From contig JASVEC010000120.1 in assembly GCA_030770535.1 (NCBI GenBank), forward strand, positions 1-47,347: 47,347 bases of DNA. Direction: 5' to 3'. This stretch comes from Batkoa obscura (lineage: Eukaryota > Entomophthoromycota > Entomophthoromycetes > Entomophthorales > Batkoaceae). Position numbers and translations under genes: made by a program. Shown one piece after another: positions 21,293-33,435 of the stretch. The notes beneath the pieces were generated by a model. It worked only from the letters and a program-made list of their open reading frames with translations. It had not been told where the DNA came from and did no database searches. How positions within the stretch are numbered: position 1 is the first letter of the stretch; each line of letters opens with the position of its first letter.

Positions 21293-21865
21293 TATGGGGA
21301 TGTGTTTTTTGTTTAGCAACTTTACTAGCAATCTTTCCACTCAAATAGTACTTAAAAGTGTGAAATCTGGTACTCAGTGTTTGGAGTCAAGAACAGCTAT
21401 TACTGGGTTGACTACACTATAAGTCGAAAGGTCTTACTTTATGTGACTAAGATAGACTTGAATTATGAGGAATAGCACGTAATAGGTTACAAGCTATATA
21501 AGACAAATATAATAGAGAATACTAATGTAAAATCTACGTAAAATACTATTAAGAAAACTTAGTAACTTTATTAAATGTTTGAGATATCAGGGAATAATTC
21601 AGTTAAAAAGCCTCGAACTACTATACTCTATAAACTCTTTTATACTCTGAAAAGTATAAATATCAAAATGAGAAGATAATGTTGTTTGGAATGGAGCTAG
21701 AAATTCTCATAGCAAATCAAACTAAGAACGTGGGATTGATTTTCTCTGAACTCAAGAACACAACAGCTTAGGCGATTGTTATGCTATAATTAACTATGGG
21801 ACTGACAAAGCGATATTTCACAAAAGACTGAAAAAGTAATGGGCCTAAAAAAAACGTACCTAGTA
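21293..21865 (-). mobile_element. MITE-1 copy interrupted by a solo LTR
   Basis: The left part, 21293-21358, begins TATGGGGATGTG. The right part, 21823-21865, continues AAAGACTGAAAAAGTAATGG and ends in a worn ACCTAGTA. The LTR is inserted at the CTTAAAAG site of the MITE. Confidence 0.85.
21359..21822 (-). mobile_element. Solo LTR (LTR retrotransposon fossil) inside a MITE
   Basis: TGTGAAAT ... ATTTCACA, 464 bp, flanked by AAAG on both sides. Orientation is reversed relative to the copies at 16363 and 31542. Ends are intact and the duplication exact, so it is younger than its host MITE. No internal domain. Confidence 0.82.
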
Positions 21866-22774
21866 GTTTGAATATTGATCTTAATTTTTTTGCTGAGGAT
21901 CATGAAAAAAGTATAGTTGATGGACATTTTGGAAACCTTTCAAAACGGAAAAGTAGTTTTGAAGCGTTAGGTAAAATAGAAGATATCAATCAATTAATCT
22001 CAAGATTTGAGGCTTTTATTTGCGAGCATAACAAAATTAATAACTCGACTGTTAATAATGGGAAAACAGATATAATTTTTAAAAAGTATAAAAGAAACAA
22101 AAATACAAAAAGAATAATAGAGATGCAGGGCATTAAGAAGCATTTACACATTATTAAGCATAACAATAAACTACATTGTTATCCAGTATCCGATACATAA
22201 AAAAAAAGCGATATAGTTACAATTAAAGTTATAGAGTCTATAGAAAATAGAGAAATTAAAAGATCAATCCCAGCTTACCTTACGAAAATAACAGAGAATT
22301 TGAAATTTTCGATATTTACCAAGTACTTTGTTAAATGATACAAATAGATTGTTGAATGTTAAAATTACTTAAGCTATTAATAGCTAAGTTAATAAATAGT
22401 CAAAAAACAAGTAATTGTAACAATATGTAAAAACTATTATTATATTACTTGTACTATATAGGGATGGTTAATTATAGTTTCGGGGCTAATTACTCCCTCC
22501 CATACAGCTATTTATTAACTTGGCAATATATTATGTAATTATAACATCAAAATAGTTTATTTATTTGATAACAAATCTGAAATGTTGGTTATAAAGCAGT
22601 CGATAATAAATATTTCTCAATAAAGTTTTATAAGAATATATATTTAAGATCTAGTAGAAATTCAACTAACTTACAGTATAAACTATAATAGAATGATTTA
22701 GAACTGTGTTTGGGTACTCTTGTTTTAATAAAAAATTTGGACAAAACAATGAAACTAATTCAGACAGCCCCATA
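21866..22774 (+). mobile_element. Element B copy 3, best-preserved 3' half
   Basis: The open part 21868-22200 encodes FFAEDHEKSIVDGHFGNLSK and INQLISRFEAFICEHN, reminiscent of the last catalytic block of DDE transposases (an acidic/His residue followed by D.HFG). It continues in pieces to about 22337. The 3' flank is 22340-22690 and the right terminus AATTCAGACAGCCCCATA ends at 22774. The 5' half is missing or displaced by the MITE at 21293-21865. I cannot place the transposase in a named superfamily with confidence. Confidence 0.7.
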
Positions 22775-23071
22775 TGTATTTAAATAATTAATTGTTATTA
22801 TTTTATATATTAATATATATAAACTTAATAATTATTGAAATTGTTTTTTTATCACTTTTTTAGTTTTTGTAAAACGATATAATTACTCTGTTTAGCTTTC
22901 TAGTTTATCTCTCTGTTGTATTCTTCAATTAGTATCATTACCAAAATTCAGGAGAAAGCAACTTATATTTTGGGATAAACGTTAAATAAATTTAAGCCAA
23001 TTAAACTGTATCTCTCGAAATAAATAATCTGAATAAAAATTAAAATTGTTTTTTTGATATAGAATTGAAAA
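22775..23071. other. Upstream region of the Mak21 gene
   Basis: About 0.3 kb of A+T-rich DNA between the element B end and the Mak21 start; promoter presumed, no motif called. Confidence 0.35.
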
Positions 23072-26000
23072 ATGGTGAAAGGAAATAAAACTAACTTCAA
23101 GAAGGATGGTAATAATAAAAAGTCAACTGGCAATGTAGCTAGCCATAAAAAGTACGGGACAATACCAAAGGGATCATTATCCAAGACAAGTGAAAACAGT
23201 ACCCACATTAAATTTTCCAATGATAATGAATCAAAGGTCAAAAAGGAAGCCAAAGATAAAGGAAAGACTGTGAATGAGAATTCTAAAATTGAGACTAAAA
23301 ACAACAAAAACAAGAACAAGAAAATCGAGGAAGATAAAAAGAAGAATCTATTTAGCAATGTAAAGCCAAAAAATATTTCTGAAAAGGATACCAAGGCTAA
23401 GAGCAGGAAACCTAAAGAGTCTGAAGAAGAAGCTATACTTTTACAAGAAATAACTTCTTTGGGAGGAACTAAGGAAGATTTTGAATGGTTGAATGATGTT
23501 GATACAGAAGATGAAGAGATAGAAGAAAAAGCCCGTAAAGAAGAAAAGGCTGATGTAGTATATTTTATTATCATTTATGAGCTTAAATCTAACTTATTTA
23601 GGATTTAAAATTGAAAGATCAGCTCTCTAAATTCATAAAAGGCTTAGGAATCTCGAAAATTAGAATAGAAGACGAGGACGAGGAGGATGAAAACGGGCTA
23701 TCTAAAATTGATATTGAAAGTAAATGGGAAGATATTATTGAAGGCGATGAAAGTGAAGACGAAGAGTTGAAGGAAGCTGAGAGTGAGGAAGAAGATACCG
23801 AAGAAGTTGAGGATGTAGAAGAAGAGAAAGAAGAACCGAAAGATCTAAACATAGAGCTCGGCGAAGCTGAAATAAATGAATATGACGAGTTTAATACTGA
23901 AACACGATTGGAAAACCAAGAGCAAGAGCGTACCTTTGCTACTAAGAAATTAAAGATGGATCAAAGATTGAAGAAGCCTCTAAAGAAAAAGGTAGCTCTT
24001 TTATGCTTTATGTCAATAATATTAATCAAGATAGGTACTCGATGAAACGTCATTATGGTATGAAATACCTTTAGAAGATTTAAAGGAAGGATCGAATTTT
24101 GATAGAGATTTTGCTAATGAGCTTTTAGAGACAGCCAAAGATTTAATTCAGCAAGAGAACGAGTTGAGTGAAAATGGGAATAAAAGTCAATCTGATCAAC
24201 AATTCATGGCAGATATAATGCAATCTGGTACATTATCTGATAAGATCTCTGCCCTTACTTTACAAATTCAAGAATCTCCTTTACATCACTTGAAAGAATT
24301 TTCAAAACTGCTAATGATGATGCGTCGTAATAATCGTAGAGAATCAATGTTATGTTTGAACAGTTTAAAAGATTTATGCTTATCATGTTTATTGCCTTCA
24401 GATAGAAAATTGAAATACTTTTTTGATCAGCCTTTATCTTCTCCAAATGTAACCCAAAAGCATTTAATCATCTGGTATTTTGAAGACTACTTAAAGAAAG
24501 CATATTTTGATTTCTTGTTGATTTCTGAGGTAAGTTTAGTTAATGATTTATTGCGTATTATTAATCACTTTTATAGCAAAGAGGTCATGACCCACTTTTA
24601 CACTCTAAGCAATCGATGCTCAATTACTTTTATGAGTTGTTATCGCAGAAACCAGAGCAAGAGAGTAATCTCTTAACTCTTATTGTCAACAAATTGGTAA
24701 CTATTTCTCAAAATTTTTAACTTTAATCTAAATAAAATCTAGGGTGATAAAGAAAACAAAATTGCTTCTAAAGCTTCATATTTGCTTCTCCAAGTTTTAG
24801 AGAACCATCCAGGAATGAAACAAATTGTTGCAACAGAAATCGAGAATATATTATTCAGATCTAATATATCATTACGAGCTCAATACTACTCTGTTATCAC
24901 ATTGAACCAGTTTTCATTATCTAGAGATGATGCTGAATTATCCAACTCTCTTATGGAAACATACTTTACATTGTTTAAAAAGATACTAGCAATTAAAGAA
25001 GAAAGACCTAACAAGAAGAAAACTAAAAAGGATCGCAAAAAAGATAAAAATAGTAACAACAAGGGCAAATTACAAATAAAAGAGTCTACAGCATCATCAG
25101 AAGATTCTGAAAAAATAGGACTCATTGCTGGTATTCTTACTGGTGTAAATCGCGCTTTTCCTTTTTCTAAAATCGATCCTGTCTCTTTAAAAGAACATAT
25201 TAATACTATTTTTTATATTGCTAAATCCTTTAACTTTAATGCTGCAATTCAAGCCTTGAACTTTTTGAATCAAATATCCACTCAACAGCCAATTTATAGA
25301 GATAGATATATGAAAGCACTCTATGAAACTTTATTTGACCATCGTTTGATCTACTCCTCTAAGCAAGCGATGTACCTCAATCTTTTATACAAGTCTCTTA
25401 AACAAGATACATCCATAGCCAGAGTGATGAGTTTTGTAAAACGCATGTTTCAAGTTAGTATGTGGCATCAACCACCTTTTGTTAATGGACTTATTTATCT
25501 TACTTATAAATTATCTTCTATTCATAAGGTAGTTAATGCTTCTATAGAGCAGGCTGAGGATACATTTGAACATAACCAAAGCTCAGAACCAAAAGAAGAT
25601 ACTAAAGATATCAAAGATGAAGTGAGAGATTTAGGTGAATCAAATGAGGAGACCAAAGGCAAAGTAGAAGCTACAGTACCTGAAGTCAAAGAAGGAAATA
25701 AAACTATTAATAGTGCTTTGTATCAAGGAAGATACGATGATCCTAAAAAATCATATGCTGAATATACTTGTTTATGGGAACTTGGGTTATTAATGAATCA
25801 TTTCCACCCTTCAGTAAATCACCATATTAACCAATTATTAAAACTTGAAGAGATAAAAGAACAGCCATTATTACACCTCCATACACTTCAGCACTTTTTA
25901 GATATTTTTGCTTACCGAAACCCAAAAAAAGTATCTGAAGAAAATAGTTATAATTCATTCATGAAAGGAAGCGCATTCAAAGCAGTAAATGGAGTCATAT

Positions 26001-26785
26001 GGGATAAGCAAAGTGGTATTTCTAGTGCTGAAGTAGTTAATTCAGAAGAATTTTGGAAAAAATCGGATTCAGAAGTACAAGCTGAGCATCAGTTTTTCCA
26101 TAAATATTTTAAACTTACAAAATCTAATAATGCCGAGAAAAAGAAAGCAAAGGATAAAGAAATGAGTGATTCAGAAGATGAAGATGAAATTTGGAAAGCA
26201 ATGAAAGGAAGTACCAATATAGATGAGATGGAAGACGATGCTGATATGGATGAGGATGTAGATCTTGGAGATATGGACTTTTCTGAAGATGGTATGGATG
26301 ATGAAGATGAAGATGAAGATGAAGATATTCAAGATTTCATCGAAAATGGCGAAGCTTTAAATTCTCATGATGATGATGATGATAATGATAATGAATTAGC
26401 TAACACGAAAGATGCTATAAGTTTCGATGATATTTTACTAAACGGTGATGATGACAGTGATGATAATGTCAGTGATCCACAGGATAGTGGTGAGGATAGT
26501 GAAAGTGGCGATATAGATTTTGATATGGGAGAATCAAGCGAAGAAGAATTAGGAGAAGGTAATTATAATCAGTTTTGTTACTTTTATTTTTAACTTTTAT
26601 TTTTAGAAACTATAACTAATAAAAAGAAGTCTAAAGAAACTAACAAACGTAAACTGAATGAACCAACTAAAGTTGGTCCAAATAATGAAAGAAATGTCAA
26701 GAAAAGAGAACAAAGAAAGAAATTAAAATCTCTACCAATGTTTGCTTCAGCTGAAGATTATGATCATCTTTTAGAAGAAGAATAA
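23072..26785 (+). CDS. MAK21: Ribosome biogenesis protein Mak21/Noc1 (CEBPZ, CBF domain)
   Basis: Six exons: 23072-23554, 23602-23991, 24035-24529, 24577-24696, 24743-26558 and 26607-26785; introns 43-48 nt, all phases agree, 1160 residues. Mak21/Noc1 pairs with Noc2 on early 90S/pre-60S particles in the nucleolus. Family text is clear: DETSLWYEIPLEDL, the HEAT-repeat core, GDKENKIASKASYLLLQVLE followed by NHPGMK, and the CBF domain with FQVSMWHQPPFVNGLIYLTY, YDDPKKSYAEYTCLWELGLL, FHPSVNHH and LHTLQHFLDIFAYRNPKK. The N-terminal 300 residues are Lys- then Glu/Asp-rich. The C-terminal third is extremely acidic (Asp/Glu runs) and ends with a basic stretch and MFASAEDYDHLLEEE, the usual Mak21 terminus. 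Slightly longer than typical (about 1030-1050 aa) because of the acidic tracts. Confidence 0.94.
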
Positions 26786-27084
26786 GCCTGATGTAATTTT
26801 CTCATTCCGTTTTTGTTTATTAAGATTTTTAATGATTATTTTAAAAGCAGTTAAGCGCTTTTAACTTATGTGAAGATTAAATAAAAAAATATAGATATAA
26901 ATATGAAACTACTTTTTAATATAATTTATTATATAGTATAAATAAACAGATTGTTTATTTAAAAAGCAGAACAAATGAAGTATTATAACAGTTTAAGATT
27001 GTAAAGAAATATACTTAGATATCTAAAATAAACACCAATATTACATCAAGCAATAAGTTATATATGTATATTTCTTAAATGAAA
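26786..27084. other. Convergent intergenic region
   Basis: 300 bp between the ends of Mak21 (+) and the bHLH gene (-). A+T-rich; no further feature. Confidence 0.4.
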
Positions 27085-27693
27085 TTAATAGAAACACATG
27101 TTTTTGTTAATCTCGTCGATATTATTGTCTTTCATTGCAAACATATTAGCTTGCTTTAGGTTCCAATTTTCAATTCTTAATCTTTCAAGCTCACTTAACA
27201 TTAACAATTGATTTCCTTTAAGGCCGTTAAGGTAATGGACGGCTTTCTTCAAAATCAATGCTTTGGATGGGGTTTTACCATTCCTATTCAAGTTGGGTAA
27301 TAAACTATTTAAAGTTTGAAACCCATCTCTTATTTGAGCTCTTCTTTTCTGTTCACTTTGGATATGAAAACGTCTTTTTTGTTCAAGTAAGTCTTCTTCT
27401 TTGTCTTCCATTTTTTCACCATCTTCAGGGATACTCTCGTTACTATCAACTAAACCAGTTAACTCTTTATTAATATTTTGGTTTTCTTTGCTTTTGTAGT
27501 CTTCTAAATTGAAGTTATGGAAAGTAGTAGTATCTAAATCTGGCATTAGCATGGACTGTCCATTAACATCATATCCCATATTTAAGTTCAAGTTCATTCC
27601 CATTACTGGAAAATCAAGATTAGGGTCTACTATTTCGTTTGTGTTAAACAATAAATTGAAATTTTGAGTATTACTCTCAGTATCAAACTTCAT
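27085..27693 (-). CDS. bHLH-leucine zipper transcription factor A
   Basis: 202 residues, no intron. Residues about 107-160 form a basic-helix-loop-helix: KRRFHIQSEQKRRAQIRDGF with the E-box-reading His110, Glu114 and Arg117-118, then helix 2 PSKALILKKAVHYLNGLKG. A short leucine zipper follows (about 161-185). The N-terminal 100 residues are Asn/Asp/Met-rich, like an activation region. The basic region resembles Mlx/Mondo and other class B factors that bind CACGTG-type sites. The second gene at 41055 is a paralogue with nearly the same basic region but a different N-terminus. Confidence 0.9.
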   Translation of the reverse strand: MKFDTESNTQNFNLLFNTNEIVDPNLDFPVMGMNLNLNMGYDVNGQSMLMPDLDTTTFHNFNLEDYKSKENQNINKELTGLVDSNESIPEDGEKMEDKEEDLLEQKRRFHIQSEQKRRAQIRDGFQTLNSLLPNLNRNGKTPSKALILKKAVHYLNGLKGNQLLMLSELERLRIENWNLKQANMFAMKDNNIDEINKNMCFY

Positions 27694-28997
27694 CTTTTAA
27701 ATTCAATATTAGTTGTCTTTTTCAAAAAGAGAATAAATTATTTTTATAACTATTATTAAGTACTATTAATGGTAATATTGAATTCAATTAATTTAATTTA
27801 AAAGTAGGCCAATTAAAGGATATTTATACTAAATGTCCCAATACAATAAAAGTAAATTATTACTAATTCCTTCCTAAATAGGACAACATAAAAAATCCCC
27901 CCAATATAAACACCATGTTCTAACCGACAACATTTGAAATTAACCCCCAGCTAAAAGTACACCTTTTGGATAGATTTTAATATAATTATGGAGATGCGAA
28001 AGATAATTTTCCATTTTGAAGAATTAGTTGACTTTAGTTGGGGTAATTTTGTTGTGGTGTAACACAGCAGATGATTGGGCCTTTTGAGTGAGCTTTTTAA
28101 AATTATGCATAGTAATGAAAAAAGTTATGTTTGATTTTATAGAAAAAATTAATGATTTATTGTAAAAATACTAGTATCTATACTAATTTTCTAATTATAT
28201 TTCAAAATAATAATAATGTTGAAATGAAACTAATCAAATTTAAAATCAGGGGTTTATGTTAAAAACAACAGATGATATAATACCTAAGTTATTTACTGTT
28301 ATTGTACTGTGAAACCAAGCTAATATTACTTTTTTTTAAATTTCAAATTTTTTAGTGTTGTTGGGTCAACCTTTTAAAACTGTTTTATCTTCTTCCAAAT
28401 TTTAAAATTTTTAGACTACAATGCGTCAATTAAAACTTTATCCCATTATCCATAATCACATTTATATGATATAGAACACTTAGAACTAATATCCTTACTT
28501 TAAATATTTTCCTGAAAGAAAATAACTTTAATATTACATTTAATAATAATGTTAGTTTAGGCAATTTTCGATATCATAAATAATACTTTATAATTATGGC
28601 TCAGGTGTAGTAATAGCTTTTGTTTTTATTGATGTCTGTGTCATATGTTTTAACATTGTAATTTATAGTATAATTACATTAACAATAAGTATTAGTATAT
28701 TGGCTTGAAAATGGACGTTTGTAAAAAAAATATCTATAGTAATTTTGACAATTGTACCATTTATGTAACCACATATTATTTATAAATATAAATTAAAATA
28801 ATTCTTAAAATCTATTATATATTTAAAACAAAATGACTTGGTTAAAGTAAAAATATTAAGTGTTTAAAAGGGATCTATTTGGTTAAATGAAAGGGCCCCA
28901 AGTATAAAATATATGGGCGAAACAGAGCAAATGTAATAGAGACTTAGCTTAAGCTAGTTAATGACTAGTATAAATACTGTATCAAAATCAATTCCGA
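27694..28997. other. Intergenic 1.3 kb, no gene seen
   Basis: Upstream region of bHLH A and downstream region of Nop58. A small more G+C-rich patch at about 27880-27970 contains C-runs (ATCCCCCC, TTAACCCCCAG). No repeat of the families found elsewhere in the window. Confidence 0.4.
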
Positions 28998-30663
28998 TTA
29001 ATCTTTTGACTTCTTTTTCTTTTTCTTGCTATCTTTCTCTTTTGTTTCACCATTTTCTTCTACTTTGACCTTCTTTTCTTTCTTTTCTTTCTTTTCCTTT
29101 TTCTCTTTCTTTTCTTTCTTTTCCTTCTTCTCCTCTTTCTTCTCTTCAACTTTATTGTCTGAAGACTCTTCTTCATTTTCTACTTCATCGAATACACGTT
29201 TCTTTTCAGCTTTTCCTATAGTAGAATCAACTGCGGTGTTATAAGACGTAGTTCTAATGAATCAAATATTAATATCGATACTATTATAAATAAGTAAAAA
29301 CTCACGGTCTAGCTTCGAATTTCTTTGGACCTTTATGTAAAGGAGCTCCAGCAGGACGAGGTTTACCTTCTAATACACGAATTCTATCTTCTAAAGCGTC
29401 ACGCTGAGAAACACCTAAAGCACCATTATCACCTTCTCCTAAGGCATCAACACGGATCGAAATAGCAGCTTTATTGGCTAACATACGGGAAGCTTTACCC
29501 TTTATCTTTGGTGTAGCTTGTCCAACCAATGATGCATGGTATAACAAACCGTATTTAGGAGTATCGTGCTTGGTTTTAAGAGCACGGAAAAGAGCTTTTT
29601 CGGCACCAAGGATTTGGATAGTTGAAGCTGGGTATTTGGCGAGGGTCATTAAGGAACCAGCATGAGCAATTAAACGTGCACCAACAAGCTCACCAAGTAA
29701 AGCAGTTAGATTTGGAGCAATTGTGCCCATGCGTTGTTTGAGGTATTCGTATAACTCAGAACGATAGGCAGTGAGGGAAATAATTTGGTCACATAAATAT
29801 TCTATATTATCTATATCTTCCTTTGAAATTTCAGTGCCCATTGATATTTCAGCAGCTTCTTTTAATTCAGCTTCGAGTTCTTCTGGCAATACAGACGATA
29901 GATCAGTGGTAGAGAAGTTAGTACGGAAGCCAACAGTCTTAACAACTTTAGCGAAAGCCAAGTTATCTACAATAATCTTAGCCATTTCTGGGAAATGCCA
30001 TCCGTACCATTCTTTACAACGCATAGCATATGTGTTAAGATCTTTATCTAAATCATCAAGAAGAGCTATGGCTTGTACAATCATGGTATCAACCTTATCA
30101 GGACTGAACTTAAGCTTATAACGGGAAAGAGAGTGAGAAAGACCAAGTTGCATGGAAGAAAGATCAGAGGAAGATAATCCAGTTAATAAACTTTCCATTT
30201 GACTACGAATACCTCTGTAAAGTTCGTTGACACTGGAGTCCGAAATTACATTATATCCTAAGGTTTTAGCAATAGCACCACCTATATATTTTATTAAAAA
30301 ATAGTTGAGAAAAAATTATAAAAAATACCTAATTTTGGATCTACAACTGCCAAAGAGTCTTTTTTGCTCTTAATTTCAGCTTCGAGGAACTTTTTCAAAG
30401 AATCAGATACTTTTCCTTCTACAAGAGCTGTAACGCCAGCAAGAGCTTCAACAGTGTTTTCGAATTTTGAGAAACCTTGAAGTTTGACCCTAGAATATAT
30501 TATATGAGCTAGATTTTAAAATGATGGAATAAAATTACATTTTTGAGGCCTTTTCTGGAGTAGAAAATGACTCGAAAAGATCTTTAGAACCATCAGTTAC
30601 TTTTGATTCATCTTTAACTTTAAAGATAGCATATCCGGCAGCGGTTTCAAAAAGTGCTAACAT
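28998..30663 (-). CDS. NOP58: Nop58, box C/D snoRNP core protein
   Basis: Four exons: 30663-30539, 30489-30329, 30281-29306 and 29253-28998; introns 49, 47 and 52 nt; 505 residues. Nop58 bridges fibrillarin and Snu13 on box C/D snoRNAs that guide rRNA 2'-O-methylation and pre-rRNA cleavage in the nucleolus. The N-terminal domain starts [18 protein letters not shown]. The coiled coil follows, then the Nop domain with [20 protein letters not shown] and [32 protein letters not shown] and [14 protein letters not shown] text fit Nop58 rather than Nop56. The end is a long Lys/Glu repeat finishing KKKKKKSKD, as in other Nop58 proteins. The tail DNA (29030-29150) is a near-repetitive purine tract on the coding strand. 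Confidence 0.95.
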
Positions 30664-31367
30664 TTTTATAATACCCTATTAGTTTTAACTTTAGTATAAG
30701 GTATTAGGCAACAAGATATAGTATGATTGTTATGATTATAATAAATAAGTTCTTAGTATTATTTAGTTGATTTTATTACCTTTGATTATAAAAGTAAACC
30801 AAATTATTATTGTTTTTTTGGTCTATTACTTTCGAGAAGAAGGATTATAACTTCCTATGGGATTTAACCAATTCCAATCACTAAAATTTTAATTTTTGTC
30901 AATTCTTAAAGTAATTTATATTTGTTTTGATAAAATATATTAGTGATATTGTTGTTTATTATTATATATGAAATTTTCGTTTTGACTAAAGAAAAACATA
31001 TAAATATAAGGATATTTAAAAAATGTTTAAATGTACTCAAAGATAAAACTTAGTTCATTAGGCAAACCCTAATATAACATTTTAAAAGACTATTTTTATA
31101 TGCAAAAAAAAAATGTAACCTATTTTTTAGTTTTGTTATATTGATTTGGTTAAAGGTAATAACAGAAGCAACACAAATAAATCTATAAAAGATTTCTAGA
31201 GAGATTTATAAAATTCTTAAACAAAAAAGCACATCTCTAAATGTCTTTAAAATAAGTCAAAGTTAAAATAGCTGTAACTGTTTTAATATAAATATTCATT
31301 TGTTTATTTTTTATTTATTTTTTAATAACAATAATATAATTTATGTTTTACTAAATAATTTTTTTTA
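30664..31367. other. Nop58 upstream region with a MITE scrap
   Basis: Presumed Nop58 promoter, then A+T-rich DNA. A MITE-1 right-end fragment lies at about 31207-31240 (AAAATTCTTAAACAAAAAAG then CACATCTC). Confidence 0.45.
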
Positions 31368-31472
31368 TATGAGGATGTGTTTTTTTGTTTAAGGATTTTA
31401 TTAGCAACTTTTCCACTTAAATAGCGCTTTAAAAATGGAAAAAGTGGTGAAACCAAAAAGAACGTCCCCATA
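31368..31472 (-). mobile_element. MITE-1 copy
   Basis: TATGAGGATGTGTTTTTTTG ... ACGTCCCCATA with TA at both edges; interior matches the family. Confidence 0.87.
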
Positions 31473-31541
31473 TATCGATTGTAAGTAGTAGTGTTTACAA
31501 AAAAATCCCAACTTTTAGCTTTTTGTATAATTCCTTACTTA

Positions 31542-31986
31542 TGTGAAATATTGCTTTATTAGTTCTCGGATTAATGATAACATAATAATTATCTAACTTG
31601 TTTATAATTCTAGTTGCAGTTTTATTTGCTGAGTGAATTTCTATTGCCTAACTAGAAAGAACTTATTAACCATGTTTTAATACCTATACTTGATTGAAGT
31701 ATAAAAGAGATCTTAGAACATAATAGCTCAAGGCTTTTTAACTGAATTAATCCCTGATATCTCGAACATTTAATAAAGCCACTAAGTTTTCTTAATATTT
31801 ATTTTATATAGACTTTATAGTAGTATTGTCTATTCTACCTATTTTATATAGTCCATAGCTTATTATGTGCTATGCTTCATGATTTGAGTCTATCTTAGCT
31901 ACATAACCTAAGACCTTTTGACTTATAGTGTAGTCAACCCAGCAATAGCTGTTCTTGACTCCAAACCCTGAGTACCAGATTTCACA
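31542..31986 (+). mobile_element. Solo LTR (LTR retrotransposon fossil)
   Basis: TGTGAAAT ... ATTTCACA, 445 bp, flanked by CTTA on both sides. Same orientation as the copy at 16363, with GTATAAAAGAG and AATAAAGCCAC in the same order. It looks like a whole solo LTR, moderately diverged. No internal region. Confidence 0.82.
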
Positions 31987-32159
31987 CTTATTACATTCTA
32001 TTTTTATTTTGTACAAAATTTAATATTTAAAAACTATAAAAGTTTTTAGTTGACTATTCTAATAAATTAAAAAAACAATTTCAATAATTAAAATAATATG
32101 TAATAATTAAATAAACATATAAACCGAGTAAGAAAACTATTTATATTATTAATAAACTA

Positions 32160-32261
32160 TATGGGAACGTTTTTTTTGACTTTATTTTTTCCATTTCTTA
32201 AACACTATTTGAGTGGAAAAATTGTTAGTGAAATTCTTAAAAACAAAAATACATCCCCATA
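32160..32261 (+). mobile_element. MITE-1 copy
   Basis: TATGGGAACGTTTTTTTTG ... ACATCCCCATA; interior TTTGAGTGGAAAAATTG is typical. First of three same-strand copies within 385 bp. Confidence 0.88.
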
Positions 32262-32292
32262 TAAAGATTATTTTAAAAGATTTAACTAAGAA

Positions 32293-32394
32293 TTGAGGGT
32301 ATTTTTTGGTTTCATTACTTTTTCCATTTTTTAAGCGCTATTTAAGTGGAAAAGTTGCTAGTAAAATTTTTAAACAAAAAAACACATCCTCATA
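32293..32394 (+). mobile_element. MITE-1 copy
   Basis: The left end is worn (TTGAGGGTATTTTTTGG); the right end is ACACATCCTCATA. Internal TTAAGCGCTATTTAAGTGG identifies it. Confidence 0.82.
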
Positions 32395-32439
32395 TCTTAG
32401 TTTATATAGCTAAAATAAATTTAAATATAAAAAATAGTA

Positions 32440-32544
32440 TATGGGAGTGTTTTTTTGATTTCATTATTTTTTTCCATTTTTTAAGCGCTATTTGAGCGGA
32501 AAATTTGTTGGTAAAATTCTTAAACACAAAAATACATCCCCATA
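32440..32544 (+). mobile_element. MITE-1 copy
   Basis: TATGGGAGTGTTTTTTTG ... ACATCCCCATA; interior TTAAGCGCTATTTGAGCGG. Third of the closely spaced group. Confidence 0.88.
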
Positions 32545-33272
32545 TAATAAGCTATAAACTATATAAAATAAATAAAATAAAAAATATAGCTATATAATTT
32601 ATGCAAAATATTTATAAAAAAAACTTAATAACTTTATTAAAAAATGATATCAGAGAATAATCTAAAAATAAAGGCTCTATATCTGGAATATTATATACAA
32701 AAAATATAATAATAACTATAACTTTTTATTATAACTATTAAATATGAAAAACTACATTTTATAGTTAAAAGGTAATTTTTTTATATTAAGTCTAAATAGA
32801 CTTTAAATTATAAATGAATTTTAAAATAGACTAAATTTTAATAGCAAGATTATTTAAAAATAACTAAATTAATTTAACTAAAAAAATATAATTACTTTTA
32901 TAAGCAATTTAAATAGACTATAGTTTAATTTAATTTATTATAAAGCCTATAATTTTACTTTATAATTCATACTATAAAATGTATATATTTTATATTAATA
33001 TTTTTAAAATAATGTGATTTAATAGAAGTAAAAGTAAAAATAGTTGTAAAACTCACAAAAATAATTTAAAAAAGCTATATTAATAGCATTGTAAAGAAGC
33101 AATATTATTAACTTTCAATAGAAGATAGAAAAAGTGAAGTCAAAAAAACATTCTCATGTATAATAAGTCTTAATGAATAATAATTTTAAGCTGTTACTTT
33201 TATTAATGCTTTAAAATCAAAAATGGCTTTTAAATAACACAATAAGGCTTTTAAAATAATATCAAATATAAA
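32545..33272. other. Very A+T-rich spacer with a MITE scrap
   Basis: Almost pure A/T sequence without an open frame. About 33113-33160 is a partial minus-strand MITE-1 right end (AGAAAAAGTGAAGTC, then ACATTCTCATG). Confidence 0.45.
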
Positions 33273-33372
33273 TGGGAGTGTTTTTTTTGACTTCATTATT
33301 TTTTCCATTTTTAAGCGCTATTTATGTGGAAAAATTGTCAGTAAAGTTCTTAAACACAAAAATACATCCCCA
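33273..33372 (+). mobile_element. MITE-1 copy with AA target duplication
   Basis: TGGGAGTGTTTTTTTTG ... ACATCCCCA flanked by AA on both sides instead of the usual TA. Interior TTAAGCGCTATTTATGTGG. Confidence 0.83.
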
Positions 33373-33435
33373 AATATTAGTTTGGAATAATTGAATAGAT
33401 AAAGGGTACTTTTGAATATAAACGTTTGACTTCCA

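Noticed and set aside
22963-23574. 203-codon open frame on the minus strand
   Set aside because: It is the antisense of the Lys/Glu-rich first exon of Mak21; the Ser/Phe/Leu composition is the expected mirror of AAG/GAA codons.
24886-25125. Minus-strand open frame inside Mak21
   Set aside because: Shadow of the Lys-rich linker of the CBF-domain exon.
29026-29244. Phe/Ser-rich open frame on the plus strand
   Set aside because: Mirror of the Lys/Glu repeat tail of Nop58.
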